Position numbers and translations under genes: made by a program | Part shown: positions 34,595 through 42,689 of the stretch, piece after piece | Numbering within the stretch: the first letter of the stretch is position 1 | How the letters are laid out: each line of letters opens with the position of its first letter | The notes under the pieces: generated by a model | The model's database searches: none | Seen by the model: the letters and a program-made list of their open reading frames with translations, nothing else | What the model was told of the DNA's origin: nothing | Assembly (NCBI GenBank): GCA_910588655.1 | Contig: CAJUPJ010000015.1 | Span: forward strand, 18,385-82,384 | Direction: 5' to 3' | Source: an uncultured Lachnospiraceae bacterium | GTDB taxonomy: Bacteria; Bacillota; Clostridia; Lachnospirales; Lachnospiraceae | DNA: 64,000 bases

Positions 34595-35866
34595 TTAATT
34601 CTGGAAATATATTTTCAAACTACATTTATCATTTTTCAGCATTATATCCCCTGTTTTTGCCAAAAGCGCATATGTCAAAGGATTATAAGCAGCTTCCATC
34701 ATATGATGGTCTATAAAACAACTTATTGCCAGCAAAACAACAGATAACATAAGAACTGTATCCTTTTTATACCTGTAACATATAACACCATAAATAATAA
34801 ATACCATTACCAGAAACAGAATACCATATCTAAGTAATATATTCAAATATGAACTATCTATAAAAAAATATTCTTCTTCTAAAGTTGTTGCCCCTCCAAA
34901 CCCAACCATAGGAACATCCTGGCCAAATAATGAAATTCCATAATCATCAAGCCCTTTCTTTCCCAATTCAAGCCTTCCTGTTATAGTTTCATTAATAGTT
35001 GCTAGAAATTCGTTGTCCTGCTGGTAGGAATTTGACAATATATAAATAAGTGCTGAAAGAACCGGCATACTAACTAGTGCAAGTCCCATCCAGAATCTTT
35101 TTGATTTTAAATATAACTTTGTTCTTTTAAATACAAATATCTTATGGTTATCTTTTTTAATACCGGGTACTGTTACACTCTCTTTACTACTTTGCAGTTG
35201 TAATATATGGTAAATCCCAAAAAACAAAACCATTAAAAGAATACATATAGTATCCAGTTTTGCAAAACAATAATAATAAATAAATCCAGCAACACCACAT
35301 GTCCCAATATAATGATACCATCTGAGCCTGTCCTGGTATAAATAAAATACTGTAAGAATTATAAAGAATATATGTGCTGCAAAATCTGTTGTATATACGC
35401 ATCCAAATGAATATCTCAAATTATCCCAGTCCTGGTTAGTATATGCCAGGTTTTCAATTATTCCCATAAGTGAAGCAATAAATGCCAGTCCCATAATAGT
35501 TATATTCATTAACAAGTATATACGTAATATCTTTCTAAAAGGTACATCTTTTGCTGCTACTATTATTAATATCCATAAAAATGGCCAAAAGTAACCACTC
35601 TTTAAAAGCACTATAATACTTAATATAAACATAGCAGCAACACTTACAAATAATTTAAGTGTATAAATATCAAATAAAAAAATTTTTGTAGCTAGTATTA
35701 ATACTGCAAATGCAAGACACATATTAAATACTGCTCCACTATGGGGAAACATTGTTGTTCTCATAATATCCCAAAAGAGATAAATTATAAATCCAGCGAA
35801 AAATAAGTTTTCTCCGTTTCTGGCATTTTTTGTCCAGCAGTTATATTTTTCTTTAAGGAAATTCAT
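34595..35866 (-). CDS. O-antigen ligase/polymerase-like membrane protein (Wzy-like)
   Basis: About 423 aa with 10-12 hydrophobic segments and a large hydrophilic loop at about 265-330 (SNSYQQDNEFLATINETITG, LFGQDVPMVGFGG). The topology and position between flippase and glycosyltransferases suit the repeat-unit polymerase of a Wzx/Wzy-type exopolysaccharide pathway; polymerases share almost no sequence, so this rests on topology and context. Two ATGs are possible: the second (35866) lies 9 nt after GAGAGG and is preferred over 35872. Confidence 0.75.
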   Translation of the reverse strand: MNFLKEKYNCWTKNARNGENLFFAGFIIYLFWDIMRTTMFPHSGAVFNMCLAFAVLILATKIFLFDIYTLKLFVSVAAMFILSIIVLLKSGYFWPFLWILIIVAAKDVPFRKILRIYLLMNITIMGLAFIASLMGIIENLAYTNQDWDNLRYSFGCVYTTDFAAHIFFIILTVFYLYQDRLRWYHYIGTCGVAGFIYYYCFAKLDTICILLMVLFFGIYHILQLQSSKESVTVPGIKKDNHKIFVFKRTKLYLKSKRFWMGLALVSMPVLSALIYILSNSYQQDNEFLATINETITGRLELGKKGLDDYGISLFGQDVPMVGFGGATTLEEEYFFIDSSYLNILLRYGILFLVMVFIIYGVICYRYKKDTVLMLSVVLLAISCFIDHHMMEAAYNPLTYALLAKTGDIMLKNDKCSLKIYFQN

Positions 35867-35927
35867 TGTCATTATCCTCTCATATGTGATTAACAGTATA
35901 ATATTATTTCCAAATACTTCATAGAAT

Positions 35928-38729
35928 TTATTCTACTACAATACATCCCCACAATGATACACCAAATTTCTGGCAAGCTGCAATCTGGCTGGCAAGCTGC
36001 GGATAAGTATTCTCACCTGTTTTCACTATTACTACTGCATATTGCTTTTTAACCATATGCTCTAATGACCTTGCATCTTCACTGGCAATAACTCCTGTTT
36101 CTATGTTAATCCCGCTTTTCTTAAATGTTGTTGTTATATCCTCTACTATACTTTTTACTTTATCATCACCAGAAAGAATATTAAGGAAAAAACCATCAGT
36201 ATCATACTTCTGTATAAGAAATTTTAATTCTGTAATTCCCAGGGATATATCAGGTTTCTCACCATTTCTTCCACTTATACATGGAAATACAGGTACTTCT
36301 GCATTTACCAGTTCTCTTGATGAACGGATTCTGTTGCTGAGTATATATCTTAATGATATAACTGCAAATGGGATTATAACACCAAGTATAATTCCAAAAA
36401 CAGCATACTTTACAACCAGCATCTTACCTGGTGCAGCTGCTTCCATAACTTCGGGCTTGTTTTTTTCAATATAATCTGCCTTTGAATTTTCATTAGATGC
36501 AATCCTTGTATTATAATCTGCAAGTGAAACATTATAATTCTTTAATGTATCTCTTTTTGAATTCTGTACATTTGTCACATCATTATCCTTTTTAGTATAA
36601 AACCTGGTTTCTAGTTTTTTAAAGGTAAACTTTCCCTGTACTTTTTTTATTTCCGGAATATAACTCTCAAGATTTTTCTGTATTAATTTTAATATTTCCT
36701 TTCCCTTTTCTTTATCATAGTGTGTTATAGTGACATTTAATATATTGCCATTAACAGGCCATGATAAAATTTCCCTTATATACCCTGCCTCCTCAGTACC
36801 ATATTCTTTATCGAAGATTTCCTGGATATTGCCATAAGCAAGGTAATTTGTCATTGAACTAATGATATATGATGTATTTAATGTATCTGTAATTGCATAC
36901 TGTGCAGTTGCAAGCTGCAAGTTTAAGGGCTCTAATTTCATATATATCGACTCATCTATATATTTTTGTAAATTACTAATTTCAACCTGGATTGTTTCTA
37001 TATTTTTCTGAGCCTCTTCTATCTGTTTATCATAAGCAGCAATCTGGCCGTTATATATATCAATCTCTTCCTGCTGTTCAGGAGTTAAATTTTTAACCTG
37101 GTTTGACTTCCGGTATCCAAGCACGCTTAACCCTAATGTACATAAAATTATAAATGGTATTATTATCTTCCAGTTCATAATAAAACTATCTGCTATATTT
37201 TTAAAATAATAATTTTTATGTTTCATATTACTCCTCATTTCTGGTTTGCTAACTATTTTATGCTGGCTTGTTTTAACCAGTATTTTTCCTAACCCTTTTT
37301 TAGCTTTACATGTAACCTCCATAACAAAAGGCTCTTTTCCAAATAAAAGTATCCCTATATAACTTCCCAAAAAAATTACTGAAGAAATAACAAGTGAAAA
37401 TAGTACAGGAATGTTTAAAAATTTCACCCATAATGATATAACAACAGATAACAGACATGCAGGTATTAATAGTTTCCAGTTAAAACCCGTAAATAAGTTT
37501 CCTTCTATTTTCCTTATATAATTATATTGCACTAACAAAACCGCTATTTCTGCAACAAGGGTTCCAATTGCAGCACCTGCTGCCCCATATAATGGAATTA
37601 AAAGCATATTTAATATTAAGTCTGTTACTGCACCTGTTATAACTGAATACAGGGTATTTTTTCCTTTACCCATGGCAACAAGCATCTGTATTCCAATTAT
37701 ATTAGTAATCCCTATTAATAAAACCGTTGGCATAATTATCTGCATAGGAACAACTGCTTTTGCATAAGCTGGTCCTGATACAATCCTTATACTTTCTTTT
37801 GCAAAAAAGGTAAAATAAAGTGATACTGGCAACGCAGTAATTACTATTACATGAATTGCTTTTTTGCATGTATCAAAAAAGTCTTTTTCTTTCCCTTTTT
37901 CAAGATAATATGACATCCTTGGAAGAAGAACTATTCCACCTGCAGTAACTATAGTAACAAGAAGACCCTTAATTTTAACTGCTGCCTCATAATAGCCTGT
38001 TTCTTCCGAATTTTTAATAATTCCAAGCATAAAAATATCCAGGTTGGTATACACAAGGGTAGCACATGAAACAGCAAACAATACAGCTATCTGTCTTATA
38101 TGGCGTTTCAGGTTGTAATTTCCAAGCAGCCTTATATAAATTATCTTTCTGGTATGTATAAAATTAAGTATACTTGATGCATTTGTTGCAAATATTGTGA
38201 GAATTCCATAAAATATATAGTCCTGCGGATTTCTCACTAAAATAAACAGCAAAGGAATGGCAAGAATTTTAAAAACCAACGCCCTTGCTGTAATATAAGC
38301 ATACTGCTCTACTGCCTGGTACAGCCACTCCACCCCTATGACATTCAGCAATATCATTACACTCATTACAAGGAATAATGTTTTATCTTCTTGTAATTTG
38401 GGAACTAGCAATAAAGAAACAGCCAAAATTATATATGAAAGCAATGCCATTATAATATTTATAAAAAACAATTCATGGGCTGTCCTGCTTAGTTTCATCT
38501 TGTTATCACGGACTTTAGCACATGCCTGTATTCCGTAAGTCGGTATTCCCATTTGCGCCAGCATAACAAAGTAAGTGATAAACGAAGTTGCAAAAGAAAC
38601 CCTGCCTACTCCTTCTGGAAGAAGTACTCTTGATACATATGGAAATGCTACAAGCGGAAAAATATATGAAGATACTTTTAGTAACCCATTTAGCAGCATA
38701 TTATATGCAAGTGATTTTTCTTTTGCCAT
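35928..38729 (-). CDS. Fusion of Wzx-type flippase with a Wzz-type chain-length regulator
   Basis: 933 aa in one uninterrupted frame. Residues 1 to about 480 are a polysaccharide flippase (MVF/RfbX-like; LLNGLLKVSSYIFPLVAFPY, VEWLYQAVEQYAY, 12-14 membrane segments). Residues about 502-933 are a polysaccharide co-polymerase: membrane segment at 521-540, coiled coil about 550-595, second membrane segment about 772-797, then a roughly 130-residue cytosolic tail without a Walker A. At the junction the DNA reads GAGGAG-TAAT-ATG (ATG at 37224-37226), i.e. a ribosome-binding site and start for the second half. The second half could therefore also be made alone. Part of the EPS operon. Confidence 0.85.
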   Translation of the reverse strand: MAKEKSLAYNMLLNGLLKVSSYIFPLVAFPYVSRVLLPEGVGRVSFATSFITYFVMLAQMGIPTYGIQACAKVRDNKMKLSRTAHELFFINIIMALLSYIILAVSLLLVPKLQEDKTLFLVMSVMILLNVIGVEWLYQAVEQYAYITARALVFKILAIPLLFILVRNPQDYIFYGILTIFATNASSILNFIHTRKIIYIRLLGNYNLKRHIRQIAVLFAVSCATLVYTNLDIFMLGIIKNSEETGYYEAAVKIKGLLVTIVTAGGIVLLPRMSYYLEKGKEKDFFDTCKKAIHVIVITALPVSLYFTFFAKESIRIVSGPAYAKAVVPMQIIMPTVLLIGITNIIGIQMLVAMGKGKNTLYSVITGAVTDLILNMLLIPLYGAAGAAIGTLVAEIAVLLVQYNYIRKIEGNLFTGFNWKLLIPACLLSVVISLWVKFLNIPVLFSLVISSVIFLGSYIGILLFGKEPFVMEVTCKAKKGLGKILVKTSQHKIVSKPEMRSNMKHKNYYFKNIADSFIMNWKIIIPFIILCTLGLSVLGYRKSNQVKNLTPEQQEEIDIYNGQIAAYDKQIEEAQKNIETIQVEISNLQKYIDESIYMKLEPLNLQLATAQYAITDTLNTSYIISSMTNYLAYGNIQEIFDKEYGTEEAGYIREILSWPVNGNILNVTITHYDKEKGKEILKLIQKNLESYIPEIKKVQGKFTFKKLETRFYTKKDNDVTNVQNSKRDTLKNYNVSLADYNTRIASNENSKADYIEKNKPEVMEAAAPGKMLVVKYAVFGIILGVIIPFAVISLRYILSNRIRSSRELVNAEVPVFPCISGRNGEKPDISLGITELKFLIQKYDTDGFFLNILSGDDKVKSIVEDITTTFKKSGINIETGVIASEDARSLEHMVKKQYAVVIVKTGENTYPQLASQIAACQKFGVSLWGCIVVE
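37224..37236 (-). promoter_or_regulatory. Internal ribosome-binding site and start codon at the flippase/Wzz junction
   Basis: On the minus strand GAGGAG is followed by TAAT and an in-frame ATG, giving a 432-aa Wzz-like product (35928-37226). The TAA in this stretch is a stop in another frame, so one lost or gained base upstream would separate or join the two genes. Confidence 0.6.
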
Positions 38730-38807
38730 ATTACTGTATTACATCCTCCCTGAAACTATATTTATGTCCTGGCACAAATGTCTTCCTTCTTTGATAAGGC
38801 TACAGGA

Positions 38808-40211
38808 TTACTGCACGCATATTACCCCGCATACCTTGCTTTCTAAATCCTTTAATTGTATAAACATATATTCTAATGCTTTTAATGTACCTTTTCCTAA
38901 CTCTTCAATAACAACAATATTATTTTTATCACATAATTCGGTATATTTTGAGTCACCTTCAGACAATGTGACCTTTTTACAATCTATGCCACTTTTCTGT
39001 ATTGTATCAACTACACTCTTCATGCGTGATTTCCCAGTTTCTGTTGTACAATTATCTATAATAACCAGTTCAGTGATATCATTTTTCTTACAAAAAACAT
39101 CAACTTTGGCAACAATTATATCAAGCTGGCTTGTTTTATCAGTACCAACATCTCCAAGTACCACACTTGCAATATTGTTTTTATTTTTGCCGAATGTTCC
39201 AAAAACTCTTGCAAGCCCTCTGTCAGTTATCTGCCTTTGTACAAATATTTTACCATTAAACATAGTAAGTAACACTACAACAACTACAGACAGGAATCCG
39301 CCTGCCAGAATTCCAACTATTACATATTTCAAACTGATACCACCAGAAGCAGGCTGTACAGCTTCTGGTTTTTCTTCAGTTACATCTTCATCCTCTTCCT
39401 CATTTATAAGCTTATCAAATAATGAAATCTGTATATCACTTAAAGCATTATATAATGACTGGTATTCATTATATAATGAATACATCTGGCTGTCATATGT
39501 GCTTTTAACAGATGCTATATCTGTATCTACAGCCTTATATACATTAGAAGATACTTCCTTAATTGAATGGTTATTGTATTTACTTTGCACATTTTTCTCA
39601 TATTGTTTTACATTTTTAATTACAAGCGACTGTAATTCCTGGCACTGCTTTTTATCTCTGCCCAAAATCCTTACAGATATAACCCTGTTTAAATCATTGC
39701 CCTTATAATAATTTTCTTCACTGTCTTCATTAACATTTACTTTACGTTCTGAAAGTGTAATCTTAACTAATTCAGAAAGGTTTTCCAAGCTGATATCATC
39801 TGAATACTCTTTTATAATATCATTATATAACCCTCCTTCAAACATATATGTTGTATACATCTGGCGTATATACTTATTATCAGGGTTGTCCGACAATATA
39901 AAATCAGTTCTTGCCACATCAACATCATATGCATTTAATGACATATAAATAGAATTTTTTTCATATTCTGTTTTTTCATCAATTCTTTTTTGAATTGAAA
40001 CAAGGTTATTAACCTTAACAATTTCTGCTGGTTTTAACTGTTCATATAAATTTTCTGGTGAAACTTCTACACTCTGTGCTTTATTCCTGTGTATTCCAAA
40101 CATTGCAGATGCAATAGCAAATATTATGCATACCACCAGTATAATATGCCATTTTCTAAGTATCTCCCACATTAATACCCTTAAATCAATTACAACTTCA
40201 TCGTTTTCCAT
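38808..40211 (-). CDS. Wzz-type polysaccharide co-polymerase with degenerate kinase-like tail
   Basis: 467 aa. The N-terminal cytosolic start (MENDEVVIDLRVLMWEIL) leads into a membrane segment (about 20-40), then a long periplasm-side helical/coiled-coil region, and a second membrane segment about 302-324. The tail of about 140 residues (SVVLGDVGTDKTSQLDII, ELVIIDNCTTETGKS) resembles a BY-kinase fold without a usable Walker A. It controls exopolysaccharide chain length. I start it at 40211, where AGGAG lies ahead; a longer frame to 40256 would run into the upstream gene. No CpsD-type kinase or CpsB phosphatase gene is nearby. Confidence 0.85.
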   Translation of the reverse strand: MENDEVVIDLRVLMWEILRKWHIILVVCIIFAIASAMFGIHRNKAQSVEVSPENLYEQLKPAEIVKVNNLVSIQKRIDEKTEYEKNSIYMSLNAYDVDVARTDFILSDNPDNKYIRQMYTTYMFEGGLYNDIIKEYSDDISLENLSELVKITLSERKVNVNEDSEENYYKGNDLNRVISVRILGRDKKQCQELQSLVIKNVKQYEKNVQSKYNNHSIKEVSSNVYKAVDTDIASVKSTYDSQMYSLYNEYQSLYNALSDIQISLFDKLINEEEDEDVTEEKPEAVQPASGGISLKYVIVGILAGGFLSVVVVVLLTMFNGKIFVQRQITDRGLARVFGTFGKNKNNIASVVLGDVGTDKTSQLDIIVAKVDVFCKKNDITELVIIDNCTTETGKSRMKSVVDTIQKSGIDCKKVTLSEGDSKYTELCDKNNIVVIEELGKGTLKALEYMFIQLKDLESKVCGVICVQ

Positions 40212-40236
40212 TGTTTCTCTCCTATCCTTTAATTTT

Positions 40237-41646
40237 CTATTCTGCCCCTTTTCCAAACAACACTACCCATACTGTTTTTAAGATAATTTTTATATCCTGT
40301 CTTAAATTCCAGTTATCAATATACTCACAGTCCAATTTTACTATTTCATCAAAATCAGTTATGCTGCTTCTGCCACTGACCTGCCACAAACCTGTAAGCC
40401 CTGGTTTTATACTAACCCTTCTTCTATGGTATGACTTATACATCTCGAATTCTGATTCCGTAGGAGGACGTGTGCCTACCAGGCTCATATCACCTTTTAT
40501 AATATTTATGGCCTGTGGAAGTTCATCTATACTAAGCTTTCTTATAATCTTTCCCACAGGAAATATTCTTGGGTCATCTTTTATTTTAAACATAAAATCA
40601 CTGTCCATCTCATTTTCTTTCATAAGACTGGCTTTTCTTTCTTCTGCATCCATATACATTGAACGGAATTTATATATCTCAAAACGTCTCCCATTCTTTC
40701 CTATGCGCGTCTGTTTAAACATTACTGGTCCTGGTGACTGTATTGCTATTCCTATGGCTACAAATGGAAGTGCAATACACATAAAAATAAATAACACAAT
40801 TCCCCCACATATATCCATAATACGTTTTATTACTATATCACGTATTTCATATTCATAGTTTGAATAAACCATAACGCCATACTTGCCTATTGATGTAAAC
40901 TGTTTCTGTCCAAAATCATACCCATATTCACGCAGGTTTAAGTATATTTTTATTCCCATAGCATTTAGCCAGCCCATTATTTTTTCTGTATTGCCAGCAT
41001 CTTTATAAGGTAAATAAATAAATGCCCCATCCACAGGAAGATTTTTAATTATTTCTTCCATATTATCCATATCAGCTATAACAGGAACACCACCAATTTC
41101 CCTGCCTGTCATATCTTTGTCTGTTAAAGCAATATACTCTATACTTAAATACTCAATCTTTCTTAACTCTTCTAAAACACTTTCTATATTATGGCTGTCG
41201 GATATTAATACAATTTTCTCCGCATATGTAGTCATATACTTCTGTTGCAATACCTTTTTCAAAACAAGATGTTCTATATATGTTCCTGCTAAAGCTATTA
41301 CAAAAAAATACCCTAACTGTAACCTGGAATACTCACCACCCAGCTTCATAAGATAAAAATATGCCATTACACATGCAGATACAATTATGTATTGCTTTAA
41401 CACCAGATAAGCTTCCCTTAACTTATCCCTTGTCAGGAAATCTGTATTAGTCCTGAAAAAAAGCTGTACTGCTATATATGTGAGTATAATAAACCAGCGG
41501 AGTGCTACATAATCTGCGTTTGTCATTATATGTATCTGAACTGTATTAAACCTGAGTACATTTGCAATAGAATATGCAGCAAGAATAACCCCTATATCAA
41601 GCAATATAGCAGTATATCCAGATAAAGTCCTTATCTTTTGGTTCAT
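40237..41646 (-). CDS. Undecaprenyl-phosphate sugar phosphotransferase (WbaP/EpsE-type polyprenyl glycosylphosphotransferase)
   Basis: 469 aa, first gene of the EPS operon. Four N-terminal membrane segments, a Rossmann-like middle domain (KIVLISDSHNIESVL, GREIGGVPVIAD), one further hydrophobic segment, and the catalytic phosphoglycosyltransferase domain (about 275-469). Signatures there are RIMDICGG, FKQTRIGKNGRRFEIYKFRS, RKLSIDELPQAINIIKGDMS, VGTRPP and IKPGLTGLWQVSGRS. It loads the first sugar-1-phosphate on undecaprenyl phosphate. A promoter sits 83 bp upstream. Confidence 0.96.
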   Translation of the reverse strand: MNQKIRTLSGYTAILLDIGVILAAYSIANVLRFNTVQIHIMTNADYVALRWFIILTYIAVQLFFRTNTDFLTRDKLREAYLVLKQYIIVSACVMAYFYLMKLGGEYSRLQLGYFFVIALAGTYIEHLVLKKVLQQKYMTTYAEKIVLISDSHNIESVLEELRKIEYLSIEYIALTDKDMTGREIGGVPVIADMDNMEEIIKNLPVDGAFIYLPYKDAGNTEKIMGWLNAMGIKIYLNLREYGYDFGQKQFTSIGKYGVMVYSNYEYEIRDIVIKRIMDICGGIVLFIFMCIALPFVAIGIAIQSPGPVMFKQTRIGKNGRRFEIYKFRSMYMDAEERKASLMKENEMDSDFMFKIKDDPRIFPVGKIIRKLSIDELPQAINIIKGDMSLVGTRPPTESEFEMYKSYHRRRVSIKPGLTGLWQVSGRSSITDFDEIVKLDCEYIDNWNLRQDIKIILKTVWVVLFGKGAE

Positions 41647-41728
41647 CTTTTTATCCTTTCATACCAATCCCATATTTAATTGCAGGTCTTATCAATGCTA
41701 CCAGCATTACCCCCTGGCAACATTGTTT

Positions 41729-41757
41729 AGTATAACATGACCAGAATGTCATTTCAA
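41729..41757 (-). promoter_or_regulatory. Promoter of the exopolysaccharide operon
   Basis: Read on the minus strand: TTGAAA (41757-41752), 17-bp spacer, TATACT (41734-41729), 83 bp before the first ATG. It lies in the 146-bp gap after the OGG1-type gene. Confidence 0.75.
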
Positions 41758-41792
41758 GTGGTGCTTATTTACTTTTCACAAATGCCTTTTAT

Positions 41793-42605
41793 TTACTTTT
41801 TCTCCCTTTTATAGAAAAATGTATACTGCTGGTATACACCTGCATATGGGTCTGTCATCCATGCTGGCATTAAGCCGCCATATTCTTCATCTATTACTTT
41901 TTTCATCCATACATCTACAGGGCAGGCATCAAGATGGTGAAGCCCGAACAGGCAAATACAGTTAGCTACTTTTTTTCCTATACCCTTAAAGTCCATAAGA
42001 TATTTCATAGAAGCTTCATAATCAAGATTAAGAAGCTCTTCTATAAATCCTGGCGACTGGCTCTGGTAACTGCACATTCCCCATATGTATTCATCACGGT
42101 AACCAAGCCCAAGTCCTGAAAGGCTTTCCCTGCCACCATTTTGTTCTATATCCTCAAAATATGGTATCATATAAATATCTGTATTTTTTAATGCCTCACT
42201 TTGCCGCATATACTGGCGGCATACTGCTTCTATTCCCTTTTTTATACGTGGTATATTATTATTCTGTGATATAATAAATGAAATAATTGTTTCCCAGACA
42301 TCCTGGTTTAATATTCTTATTCCTTTTCCATATTCTGCCGCGCTTGTTAAAAACTTATCCCTGCTGTCTATGCGCTGTACAATGCCTTTATAATCAGTGC
42401 CAAGGTCAAAGTAATTATACCAGACCTGTCCAAATTCCTCTTCTGTACATGAAAGCTCAAAATGGCTGCCAGTCTGTGCTATATCCAGGTAACTGTCAAA
42501 TGCAGGTATGCGGTATTTATAATTATCCAGCTTCTTCCATCTGAAACATTGCCCTGACTCTGCTATCTGCTCTAAATCAAAATAATCTATATCCTTTGTA
42601 ATCAT
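41793..42605 (-). CDS. 8-oxoguanine DNA glycosylase, OGG1 type
   Basis: 270 aa base-excision repair enzyme. The C-terminal helix-hairpin-helix-GPD module reads FKGIGKKVANCICLFGLHH...CPVDVW. By alignment with human OGG1, K212 is the catalytic lysine and D231 the conserved aspartate. The N-terminal half carries ESGQCFRWKK and QDVWETIISFIISQNNNIPRI, both typical of the family. It removes 8-oxoG (or alkylated bases) from DNA. An in-frame TTG at 42617 is too close to the GAAAGG site; I use the ATG at 42605. It follows the TIR gene by 84 bp. Confidence 0.9.
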   Translation of the reverse strand: MITKDIDYFDLEQIAESGQCFRWKKLDNYKYRIPAFDSYLDIAQTGSHFELSCTEEEFGQVWYNYFDLGTDYKGIVQRIDSRDKFLTSAAEYGKGIRILNQDVWETIISFIISQNNNIPRIKKGIEAVCRQYMRQSEALKNTDIYMIPYFEDIEQNGGRESLSGLGLGYRDEYIWGMCSYQSQSPGFIEELLNLDYEASMKYLMDFKGIGKKVANCICLFGLHHLDACPVDVWMKKVIDEEYGGLMPAWMTDPYAGVYQQYTFFYKREKK

Positions 42606-42689
42606 GATTATAACCAAACCTTTCTATATTCTTTAAATATGTAAATTATATACCATATTTTATAATAAATTATTATATTATTTTACCTG

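Noticed and set aside
38575..39708. A 377-codon open frame on the plus strand.
   Set aside because: Antisense to the two chain-length-regulator genes, with Ser/Thr/Leu-rich composition typical of a shadow frame.
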